A DNA stretch of 21,118 nt. Source: Collinsella sp. (GTDB lineage: Bacteria > Actinomycetota > Coriobacteriia > Coriobacteriales > Coriobacteriaceae). The stretch lies in contig DYAA01000032.1 of the NCBI GenBank assembly GCA_019419405.1, positions 1 to 21,118 of the forward strand, written 5' to 3'. The notes under the pieces are model-generated. The model did not search any database. It was not told the origin of the DNA and was given only the letters and a program-made list of their open reading frames with translations. Of the stretch, positions 7,126 to 14,253 are shown in pieces. Both the position numbers and the translations under genes were made by a program. Each line of letters opens with the position of its first letter. Within the stretch, counting starts at the first letter, position 1.

Positions 7126-7371
7126 TTACTCGGCTGCCTCGTCAGCAGCGGCCTCGCTCTGGGTGATGTAAGCAGCCTCGGCAACCATGTCGTCGACATT
7201 AGCCTTGGCTTGCTCGACCATGTCCTGGTAGCCGTTCTTGATGCGCATGCCGCACGCGATACCCTGCACGCAGGCATTCTTTACCGGAGCGCTGGTGAGC
7301 AGCTTGATGCCGGCCGTACCGAGCAGAAAACCGCCACCGACAAGCAGGGTGTTAAACGTCGACTTCTTCAT
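7126..7371 (-). CDS. DUF6110-like small membrane protein
   Basis: This 81-residue protein has one N-terminal hydrophobic segment (about 7-27) containing GTAGIKLLTS. An amphipathic region follows with two cysteines (34 and 40), RIKNGYQDM, and an acidic Ala/Glu-rich tail. I recall this layout from DUF6110 proteins found beside metal P-type ATPases in gut Firmicutes and Actinobacteria. The in-frame upstream start at 7431 gives a basic, poorly fitting leader, so the ATG at 7369-7371, with GGGAGAAG just before it, is preferred. It lies directly upstream of the ATPase and probably shares its transcript. A role as metal-delivery partner or ATPase accessory is inference. Confidence 0.85.
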   Translation of the reverse strand: MKKSTFNTLLVGGGFLLGTAGIKLLTSAPVKNACVQGIACGMRIKNGYQDMVEQAKANVDDMVAEAAYITQSEAAADEAAE

Positions 7372-7479
7372 GTTGCTTCTCCCTTTTGCCGCATTGGACG
7401 CGGCACGGTGCCTCAGCACCCGAGTAAACAAGTTTGCTCGAGCACGCTTTTGAAATACCTTAATTCTATCTAACTATCT

Positions 7480-7499
7480 AGGTCAGCCATGGCTAACCT
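7480..7499. promoter_or_regulatory. 20-bp dyad, candidate metal-repressor operator
   Basis: AGGTCAGCCATGGCTAACCT is an inverted repeat with a single mismatched pair. It resembles the DtxR/IdeR box (half-site AGGTTAGCC) with two extra central bases. It lies 109 bases upstream of the DUF6110/ATPase start codon, next to AT-rich sequence including TAGAAT on the minus strand, where a promoter would be expected. Confidence 0.5.
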
Positions 7500-7533
7500 T
7501 TTGAAAATTAACGATGCGGAGTAACCGATTGTC

Positions 7534-7566
7534 AATGTGACAAAGGGACTATCCCTTTGTCACATT
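7534..7566. repeat. Perfect 15-bp palindrome, ACAAAGGG family, at the ABC operon end
   Basis: A 15-bp perfect stem (7534-7548 with 7552-7566) closes over a 3-base loop and contains GTGACAAAGGGA. It begins two bases from the stop of the ABC transporter gene, where it could stabilise or end the mRNA. There is no T-tract on either strand. The same ACAAAGGG/CCCTTTGT core recurs at 12328-12353, and ACAAAGG/CCTTTGT at 16355-16389. Confidence 0.85.
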
Positions 7567-7567
7567 C

Positions 7568-9325
7568 TTACAGCTGCCAGGTAGCTGCTTCCTTTTGCAG
7601 CGCCACCATGCGGGCGAATTCTCCACCTGCCGCCTTGAGCTGCGCCGGAGTGCCCTGCTCGGCAACCACACCATCCTTGAGTACAACGATTTTGTCGGCA
7701 TTTTCTACCGTACGCATACGGTGGGCAATAACGATAACCGTCTTACCTGTAAGCAGACGGGAGAGTGCCTGCTGTACCACGGTCTCGTTCTCCACATCCA
7801 AACTCGCCGTCGCCTCGTCCAACAGCACGATAGGCGCGTCTTTGAGCAGCGCGCGGGCGATGGAAATGCGCTGGCGCTCTCCGCCGGACAGCTTGGAGCC
7901 GTTCTCGCCAATCATCGTGCCATAGCCCTGCGGCATGCGGCTCACAAACTCGTCGCAGTTGGCGGCACGCGCGGCAGCAAGCACTTCCTCATCGGTGGCA
8001 TCACGACGCCCGAGGCGGATGTTTCCCATCACCGTGTCGTCAAAGAGCAGCACGTCTTGGAACACAATGGCGTAATCACGCAGCAGTACCTCGGGATCGA
8101 CGCTTGCAACATCCACACCGCCCACGGTAACCTTGCCCGCGGTGGCATCCCAAAAGCGCGCGGCAAGGCGGCTCACCGTGGACTTACCGGAACCCGAAGG
8201 ACCGACCAGCGCCGTAACTTCGCCTTCCTTGGCGGTAAAGCTCACATCGGTAAGAACTTTCTCGCCGGCGCGGCCGTCCTCGCCCGCACCATAGCCAAAT
8301 GCCACGTGATCGAACACCACATCGTGGCCCACGGGCTCAAATTTCTCGCTACCCCGCGCCACAGGCTCTTCCATGATGGAACGCATGCGCTTGGCAGACG
8401 ACTCGGCGGCAAACAGCTCGGACATTAACATTAACGCCTGGTCAAAGGGTGCATAGATACGGCTCACCATAAGCAGGAAGGCAAACATCACCAAAAAGTC
8501 GACCTGGCCGGAGGCGACCATCGCAGCGCCCGTGACCAACGTGGTGGCAATCCCCAGGCGCAGGATGGCAAAGGCGGAGTTGACCAAAAGCCCGTTGGCG
8601 AGCTCGCCTTTGGTGGTCTCGCGCTCCTCGGCATCGATCACGGCGTTGAGTCCCTCAAGATAATGGGCCTCCTGGTTGGTGGCGCGGATCTCGCGCACGC
8701 AGTCGAGCGTCTCCTGGATCGCCTCGGTGACCTTGACCTTCTCGGCGCGCACGCGGTCGAACACCGGGGTCATGGGCCCGCGTGTCAGATACAGCACGGC
8801 AAAGGCCACGGGCACGCTCCAAAACGCCGCAATCGCCAGCTGCCAGCAAAAGAACAGCGACGCCACGAACACGATGGCACTTGCGATGATGGCACCCCAA
8901 AGCTCTCCCAGCACATGACTGTAGGCATGCTCCATAGTCTGAACGTCGCCCATGATGGTTTCGGTTAGATCGGCCAGATCACGACGGCCGAAAAACGACA
9001 ACGGCAGTTTGCGCAAGCGCTCGGCAATCCCCATGCGCTGCTTGCCGCATTCCTCGTAAAAGATGCAGTAGGTGTAGTAATACTGCTGCCAGTTAGAGGC
9101 AAAGAGCATCACGAAAAAGACCAGGAGACCGCCCACGATAGGCAGTGCACTCGGCAGATCGGCCCCACTGGCGAGATGCTCGACAAAGCCGGCCATGACC
9201 AGGAATAAAAAGCCCATGCCGGCCATGGTAATGAGATTGGTGAGCGTGGTCCAGAAAATGCCGCGTTTTACGCCGGCGACGCCTTTATCGGATAGGAAAT
9301 ACTTCTTTTGGAATGAGGCGAACAT
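7568..9325 (-). CDS. ABC transporter, fused permease-ATPase, second subunit (YbtQ/IrtB-like)
   Basis: This is a half-transporter of exporter fold in the cytoplasmic membrane. Residues 1 to about 310 carry six hydrophobic segments. The ATPase follows, with Walker A GPSGSGKST (375-383), Q-loop in VFQD (about 423), signature LSGGE (479-483), Walker B and catalytic Glu in LLDEATASLD (Glu504), and H-loop His535. All catalytic residues are present. The ATG follows the stop of the upstream half-transporter directly (TAAATG), with GGGAGG just upstream, so the two are made together and probably form a heterodimer. Its relation to siderophore transporters rests on the paired layout, the DEATASLDVENE segment and the AraC neighbour. 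A drug or lipid exporter remains possible. Confidence 0.92.
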   Translation of the reverse strand: MFASFQKKYFLSDKGVAGVKRGIFWTTLTNLITMAGMGFLFLVMAGFVEHLASGADLPSALPIVGGLLVFFVMLFASNWQQYYYTYCIFYEECGKQRMGIAERLRKLPLSFFGRRDLADLTETIMGDVQTMEHAYSHVLGELWGAIIASAIVFVASLFFCWQLAIAAFWSVPVAFAVLYLTRGPMTPVFDRVRAEKVKVTEAIQETLDCVREIRATNQEAHYLEGLNAVIDAEERETTKGELANGLLVNSAFAILRLGIATTLVTGAAMVASGQVDFLVMFAFLLMVSRIYAPFDQALMLMSELFAAESSAKRMRSIMEEPVARGSEKFEPVGHDVVFDHVAFGYGAGEDGRAGEKVLTDVSFTAKEGEVTALVGPSGSGKSTVSRLAARFWDATAGKVTVGGVDVASVDPEVLLRDYAIVFQDVLLFDDTVMGNIRLGRRDATDEEVLAAARAANCDEFVSRMPQGYGTMIGENGSKLSGGERQRISIARALLKDAPIVLLDEATASLDVENETVVQQALSRLLTGKTVIVIAHRMRTVENADKIVVLKDGVVAEQGTPAQLKAAGGEFARMVALQKEAATWQL

Positions 9326-11152
9326 TTATGCCTCGCCTCCCTTCGTGACGGCGGCATCCGCGGTCGCTGCAGTGATTTTCCAGCTCGCGGCCAGTTCGTA
9401 TTCGGCCCACATCTTGGCGTATAGACCCTTTTGGGACAGCAGCTCGGCATGGGTGCCGGCCTCCTGCACGCTGCCCTGGTTGAGCACCACGATTTGGTCT
9501 GCGCCCACTACAGTCGAGAGTCGGTGCGCGATCATAATGACCGTGCGACCCGCCGCCAGCTTGCTAAAGGCGCGCTGGATGAGCGCCTCGTTCTCGGGGT
9601 CGGCAAACGCTGTGGCCTCATCGAGCACCACGATAGGCGCGTCTTTAAGGATTGCGCGGGCGAGTGCCACGCGCTGGACCTCGCCACCCGAAAGGTACGC
9701 CCCGCCGGCGCCGAGCATGGTGTCGATGCCCTGCGGGAGCTTGGCCACGATATCGTCGCACTGGGCCGCGGAGAGGGCCGCGCGCACTTCGTCGTCAGTG
9801 GCTCCAGGCTTGGAGGCGCGCACGTTGTCGGCAAGTGTTTGTCGGAACAGCTGGTTGGTCTGAAACACGAAGGCAACCTGGTCCATAAGCTCGTGGGGAT
9901 CCATGTCGCGAACGTCTACGCCGCCTACGAGCACGCGACCCGCGGAAACATCCCAAAAACGCGGGATCAGGCTTGCGCAGGTTGACTTACCGCCGCCCGA
10001 GGGACCAACCAACGCAAGGGTGCTACCTGCGGGAACGCTAAAGCTCACATGATCGACGGCAGGTGCCTCGGCACCCTCGTAGGTAAAGCTCACGTCCTCA
10101 AAGCGCACATCGCTACCAACAGGATGCTTGGGCTGGGCAGGCACGGAGAGCTGCTTGGAATCCATAACGCTTCGGATACGCGCCAGCGAATCGGCACTCA
10201 TCTGAGACGCCTCGCCCACAAACATAAGCTTGGTCATGGCCGTCGGCACCACGGCCGAAAAGATCGCGTAAAACGTGAAGTTGGTCATAAAATGCGCGAA
10301 GTCCGTCTCACCCGGCGCCAACAGCAACGCCACGGGCAAAAGAAATGCCACGAGGCCATTGAGCGCGGTAAGGTTGAGCACCTGCGGGCCTCGGCAGAAT
10401 GTACCCGCATAGTTTTGCGCCATGTCGGCGTATTCGGCGATTGCATCGTGGAACGCCTTAAAGGAGTAGACCGTCTGCTGGAACACCTTGACCACGGGGA
10501 TACCGCGAACGTATTCGGTGCCGGTCTTGTTCATCTTGACCAGCGCGCCCATGTAGGCCTTCATAAACTCGGCGCCCTTGCCGCTCATCATGGTGGCCAT
10601 GGCGCAAAACGAAACGGCCACCGAAATGAGGCACGCCGCGCCCAAGCGCCAATCGAGGGCGAAAAGCAGCACGAGCAAGCCCACGACCATGGCGGCGGCG
10701 CCTGCGATATCGGGCAGCATGTGTGCGAGCAAAGTCTCTGTGGAAGCGGCGCATCCGTCTACGATACGGCGCAGCTCACCGGTGGCGTGTGTGTCAAAGT
10801 AGCCAAGCGGCAGCTTAAGCAGGTGCTCGCTCGTAGTCTTGCGAATATTGGACGCGCAGCGAAACGCAGACAGGTGCGTGCACATGAGCCCCACGAAATA
10901 GACCACGATGCTTGCCAGCGCAAACCCCACGGCCCACCAGCCATACGTCGCGATGCCGCAGGCTTCGCTCCAGTTAGGTGCCACGGCGATCAGATCGCGC
11001 GCGACAAGCCAAATGCACACGAACGGGCCAAAGCTCAGCAGCTGCGAGAGCGCCGAGAGAGCCATGCCCAAATACGTTAGGAATTTGCGGTCGCCGGCAT
11101 ATGCAAGCAGCTCGCCGATACCGCCGCCTTCCCTTTTTGACCCCTTTGCCAT
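9326..11152 (-). CDS. ABC transporter, fused permease-ATPase, first subunit (YbtP/IrtA-like)
   Basis: This is the partner half-transporter, 608 residues from the ATG at 11150-11152, which has GAAGGG seven bases upstream. A longer in-frame reading from 11215 lacks a ribosome site and runs into the promoter of araC. The membrane domain spans roughly residues 25-325. ATPase motifs are Walker A GPSGGGKST (383-391), Q-loop Gln431, signature LSGGE (487-491), Walker B VVLDE (508-512) followed by ATAFADPENE, and H-loop His543. The AFADPENE D-loop is one I associate with the YbtP/IrtA group, which imports metal-siderophore complexes despite the exporter fold. There is no IrtA-type siderophore-interacting reductase domain at the N-terminus. 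It is the first gene of the two-gene operon, divergent from araC. Confidence 0.92.
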   Translation of the reverse strand: MAKGSKREGGGIGELLAYAGDRKFLTYLGMALSALSQLLSFGPFVCIWLVARDLIAVAPNWSEACGIATYGWWAVGFALASIVVYFVGLMCTHLSAFRCASNIRKTTSEHLLKLPLGYFDTHATGELRRIVDGCAASTETLLAHMLPDIAGAAAMVVGLLVLLFALDWRLGAACLISVAVSFCAMATMMSGKGAEFMKAYMGALVKMNKTGTEYVRGIPVVKVFQQTVYSFKAFHDAIAEYADMAQNYAGTFCRGPQVLNLTALNGLVAFLLPVALLLAPGETDFAHFMTNFTFYAIFSAVVPTAMTKLMFVGEASQMSADSLARIRSVMDSKQLSVPAQPKHPVGSDVRFEDVSFTYEGAEAPAVDHVSFSVPAGSTLALVGPSGGGKSTCASLIPRFWDVSAGRVLVGGVDVRDMDPHELMDQVAFVFQTNQLFRQTLADNVRASKPGATDDEVRAALSAAQCDDIVAKLPQGIDTMLGAGGAYLSGGEVQRVALARAILKDAPIVVLDEATAFADPENEALIQRAFSKLAAGRTVIMIAHRLSTVVGADQIVVLNQGSVQEAGTHAELLSQKGLYAKMWAEYELAASWKITAATADAAVTKGGEA

Positions 11153-11171
11153 GAGATTCCCTTCTAACGGC

Positions 11172-11200
11172 TTGAGAGTTAACCGTAATGAACTTATCAT
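11172..11200 (+). promoter_or_regulatory. Promoter of the AraC-type regulator
   Basis: TTGAGA (11172-11177) and TATCAT (11195-11200) are separated by 17 bases, giving a start near 11207 and a leader of about 60 bases. The 114-bp divergent region must also hold the ABC operon promoter on the minus strand, for which no clean hexamer pair was found. That fits a promoter dependent on an activator such as the AraC protein. Confidence 0.65.
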
Positions 11201-11266
11201 TGATGTGTTGGCCAAGGCTCACAATCGAGCCAGGCGTGGACGTTTCTGTAAAGGAAAGGGACGCTT

Positions 11267-12271
11267 TTGCAAATACGGCGGGCAGCGACCGACATAACCG
11301 AGCTCTACGCACCGCAGTTTGAGCAGTTTGGCCTGGAGCTTACCGGCAAGGGCGCCGTCTTTACCGGCGAGGTGGCAAACGATCGGGCGCACGGACGCGC
11401 ATGGATCATGCCCCTTTCCCCCACCTGCATCGTCATGGAGCATTTCATTACCCCGACACACAACATGCTCTTGGCCGAGTACACACCCGAACCGTACGCG
11501 TGCGTGAGCGAGGTCAGCGCGCCCACACTTACATGCATGCCCGAGGCTGGCATAACGCCCGCGAACCTTAAACCATTGCATGGACCGTGGCCAAACAATG
11601 CCGTTTGCAGCTTTATCCAAGATAGCTGTGGCGAGGAATTAAGCCCGCTGTTTGCGGGGGAGCTTTATCACTCGCGCTCGGTGCTCTTTTTGCCTGGATA
11701 TTTTGACGAACTGGAGCACCGCTATCCCACCGAGTTCGCGGGAATCTTTGAGGCGTTTGCCGAGCCATGGCACGAGGAAGCGACGTCTGCCATCTGCCAC
11801 ACACTACGCCGAATCAACGAGGACCGCGCTCGCGCCGTAGGCGGGCATGTCTATATGCAGGGCATCGTGGAGACCATGGTCGCGGAGCTCGCCTGTTCGC
11901 GCGCGGCCCACAAGCAGGCGCGGCAGGCGGCAGACACACGCGTCAGCATAACCATTGCCGAAGAAGCAACGGCAATGATTGAGCGCGCGCTCGACAAAGG
12001 CAGACGTGTGGGTATCAACGAGGTGGCCGAGAGGCTCTACACAAGCCGCTCCAAGCTATGCGCCACCTTTAAGGCCCAAACTGGCGAGTCCCTGGGCGCC
12101 TACATTCGCAGACGCCGTATGGAGCGAGCACAGGACCTTTTGGCCGATAGCGCGCTCACGATAGCGCAGGTCGCAGAGCGTCTAGGCTACCCTCAGCAGG
12201 CCGCCTTCGCCCAAGCCTTCAAGCAACACACCGGCACCACCCCCACCACTTGGCGCTCCCAGCATCAATAA
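11267..12271 (+). CDS. AraC/XylS-family transcriptional regulator
   Basis: The 334-residue protein has a C-terminal DNA-binding domain (about 234-334) with the two helix-turn-helix units of the family. The first is INEVAERLYTSRSKLCATFK. The second includes LTIAQVAERLGYPQQAAFAQAFKQHTGTTPTTWR, which shows the family pattern (A..LGY....F...FK...G.TP..WR). The N-terminal 220 residues presumably sense a ligand and are not recognised. The start is TTG at 11267-11269, with AAAGGGA eight bases before it; no ATG gives a better fit. It is divergent from the ABC pair, which is its most likely target, with a metal-loaded siderophore as a possible inducer by analogy with YbtA. Confidence 0.93.
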   Translation: MQIRRAATDITELYAPQFEQFGLELTGKGAVFTGEVANDRAHGRAWIMPLSPTCIVMEHFITPTHNMLLAEYTPEPYACVSEVSAPTLTCMPEAGITPANLKPLHGPWPNNAVCSFIQDSCGEELSPLFAGELYHSRSVLFLPGYFDELEHRYPTEFAGIFEAFAEPWHEEATSAICHTLRRINEDRARAVGGHVYMQGIVETMVAELACSRAAHKQARQAADTRVSITIAEEATAMIERALDKGRRVGINEVAERLYTSRSKLCATFKAQTGESLGAYIRRRRMERAQDLLADSALTIAQVAERLGYPQQAAFAQAFKQHTGTTPTTWRSQHQ

Positions 12272-12327
12272 AGAGGCGACAAAGGGACGGCCCATAAGCC
12301 CCACAAGCAGGGAAGACCATTTGCAAT

Positions 12328-12353
12328 GTGACAAAGGGCTGCCCCTTTGTCAC
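12328..12353. repeat. 11-bp palindrome, ACAAAGGG family
   Basis: GTGACAAAGGG-CTGC-CCCTTTGTCAC lies 56 bases past the AraC gene stop. A half-element, GCGACAAAGGGAC, sits between it and the gene, starting near 12277. The stem may act as an mRNA end for araC, but no T-tract follows. Confidence 0.8.
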
Positions 12354-12356
12354 CCG

Positions 12357-12389
12357 CACAAAAATGGGCGCGCCAACGGCGCGCCCATT
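12357..12389 (-). terminator. Intrinsic terminator for the gatCAB operon
   Basis: AATGGGCGCGCC (12363-12374) pairs perfectly with GGCGCGCCCATT (12378-12389) over a 3-base loop. On the minus strand the stem is followed by TTTTGTG. It lies about 190 bases past the gatB stop, beyond the large inverted repeat. Confidence 0.8.
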
Positions 12390-12437
12390 CACTCTATTCC
12401 ATTCAGCCCCGCCTGACCCGAACGGCCGAGTCGTTAC

Positions 12438-12573
12438 GGAACCGAGGGGCCGGGCGCAGGGCCTTGCCTCTCAATGAGTTCCGCACGAACAGGAGGCGCC
12501 AGTGGCGCCTCCGTCGTGAGTCAGGACTGTCCGAAATTGAGAGGCAAGGCCCTGCGCCCGGCCCCTCGGTTCC
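12438..12573. repeat. Perfect 38-bp inverted repeat with nested 9-bp hairpin
   Basis: The left arm (12438-12475, starting GGAACCGAGGGGCCGG) and the right arm (12536-12573) are exact reverse complements over all 38 positions. The 60-base centre holds a second perfect hairpin, GGAGGCGCC-AGT-GGCGCCTCC (12492-12512). The right arm ends three bases from the gatB stop codon. No open frame inside looks real. It could be a non-autonomous mobile palindrome or an mRNA-stabilising 3' structure. Confidence 0.92.
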
Positions 12574-12576
12574 CGT

Positions 12577-14253
12577 TTACGAGAGCGACGTTCTCAGCAA
12601 CTCGTTGAAGAGCTTCGGGTTGCCCTTGCCGCGGCTCGCCTTCATGCACTGGCCCACCAAAAAGCCGATGACCTTCTGGTTGCCGTCACGGTACTGCTGC
12701 GCCTGCTCGGCACAGTTTGCCAGCACCTCGTCCACAATCGGCTGCAGCGCGCCGGCATCGCTCACCTGACGCATACCGCGCTCGTCTACGATCTTGTTGG
12801 GGTCGTCGCCGGTCTGGGCCATGGCCTCAAAGACCTCGTGCGCCTGGTTGGAGCTGATGGCATCGGTCGCCAGCAGCTTGGCGAGTGCCGCCACTTGAGC
12901 CGGCACGATGCCGGACTCGGCGAGCGACACGCCCGCGCCCTTAAGGTAGGCGATCATCTCGTTGACCAGCAGGTTCGCGACCGTCTGGGCCTCCTTGCCA
13001 GCCATGCCGGCAGCGGCGGCCTCAAAGAACTCGGCAAACTCGGGGTCGCCCGCGATCTGCTCGGCATCGGCCGCCTTAATACCAAAGTCGGTCTCAAAAC
13101 GGGCGCGCTTGGCATCGGGCAGCTCGGGGATCTCGCCTCGGCAGCGGTCGATAAACTCGTCGTCCAAATCGAACGGCGCCAGGTCGGGATCGGGGAACAG
13201 ACGATAGTCGTCTGCCGTTTCCTTCACACGCATGACCACGGTGCGCTTGCGGCTGGGCTCCCAGTGGCGGGTCTCCTGATAGATGATGCCGCCCTCCTCG
13301 AGCACCTCGGCCTGGCGGCAGATCTCGTAGGCAAGGCCATCGTGCAGGCTCTTAAACGAGTTGAGGTTCTTGAGCTCGGTCTTGGCGCCCAACTTGGTCT
13401 CGCCGCGGCGACGCAGCGACACGTTGCCGTCGCAGCGCATGGAGCCCTTCTCCATGGAGCAGTCCGAAATGCCCAACGTCACAAAGATGCGACGGAGCTT
13501 TTCCATAAACAGGCGAGCCTCCTCGGGTGTGCGCAGGTCGGGCTCGGTAACGAGCTCAATCAGCGGCGTGCCGCAGCGGTTGTAGTCGACGAGCGACTCG
13601 GCAGCGGCGGTAATGCGGCCCTCGGCGCCGCCCACGTGGACCATCTTGGCGGCGTCCTCCTCCATGTGGATGCGCAGAATGCGGATGGGCACCGTGTAGG
13701 AACCGTCCTCGCGACGCTCGGGCATCTGCAGGTTGGACGCATCGTAGCTGGCCAGATGGCCGGCGCGCTGGTTGCCCTCGCGCATGGTCGACGTCATGGA
13801 CGTGGACAGGCCCTCGGCATTGGCCGAGGCGCTCGCCAGGCTCTGGGCCTCGGCCTCGCCAAACGCGCAGTCGGGGCGCTCGGCGGCACCGCGACCGGTC
13901 ACGTCCAGGTCCAGGTGACCGTACATGGCAAAGGCGACCGGGCCCTGCGTGGTCTGGAAGTTCTTGGCCATATCGGGATAGAAGTAGTGCTTGCGGTAGA
14001 ACATCGAGTGGCGCTGGATCTCGCAGTTGGTGGCGAGACCGGCCTTGACGATGCTCTCGATGGCGCGCTTGTTGGGCACCGGCAGCGCACCGGGCAGGCC
14101 CAGGCATACCGGGCACACGTTGGCGTTGGGTTCGTCATCGTGGCTGAGCTTGCAATTGCAGAACATCTTGGTATCGAGTGCGGTGAGCTCGGTATGGATC
14201 TCCAGGCCGATCACGGCCTCCCAATCCTGCAGGACCTCAGAAAGCTCCTTCAT
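12577..14253 (-). CDS. gatB: Asp-tRNA(Asn)/Glu-tRNA(Gln) amidotransferase subunit B
   Basis: GatB phosphorylates and then amidates mischarged Glu-tRNA(Gln) or Asp-tRNA(Asn), using ammonia from GatA. The N-terminal WEAVIGLEIHTEL, the zinc cysteines (CNC at 32-34 and CPVC at 47-50), FYRKHYFYPDMAKNFQ and DYNRCGTPLIELVTEPD are all present. The C-terminal tRNA-binding YqeY-like tail is also present. At 558 residues it is 70-80 longer than usual. The excess is mostly one insert at about residues 121-187, between LDLDVTG and the conserved IHMEEDAAKMVH. The ATG overlaps the gatA stop by one base (TAATG), with GGGAGG just upstream, so translation is coupled. Immediately after the stop lies the 38-bp inverted repeat. 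Confidence 0.97.
   Translation of the reverse strand: MKELSEVLQDWEAVIGLEIHTELTALDTKMFCNCKLSHDDEPNANVCPVCLGLPGALPVPNKRAIESIVKAGLATNCEIQRHSMFYRKHYFYPDMAKNFQTTQGPVAFAMYGHLDLDVTGRGAAERPDCAFGEAEAQSLASASANAEGLSTSMTSTMREGNQRAGHLASYDASNLQMPERREDGSYTVPIRILRIHMEEDAAKMVHVGGAEGRITAAAESLVDYNRCGTPLIELVTEPDLRTPEEARLFMEKLRRIFVTLGISDCSMEKGSMRCDGNVSLRRRGETKLGAKTELKNLNSFKSLHDGLAYEICRQAEVLEEGGIIYQETRHWEPSRKRTVVMRVKETADDYRLFPDPDLAPFDLDDEFIDRCRGEIPELPDAKRARFETDFGIKAADAEQIAGDPEFAEFFEAAAAGMAGKEAQTVANLLVNEMIAYLKGAGVSLAESGIVPAQVAALAKLLATDAISSNQAHEVFEAMAQTGDDPNKIVDERGMRQVSDAGALQPIVDEVLANCAEQAQQYRDGNQKVIGFLVGQCMKASRGKGNPKLFNELLRTSLS

Noticed and set aside
9326..11215. First ABC subunit starting at 11215
   Set aside because: That start overlaps the promoter of the divergent regulator and has no ribosome site. 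The ATG at 11152 does, and the protein starts normally there.
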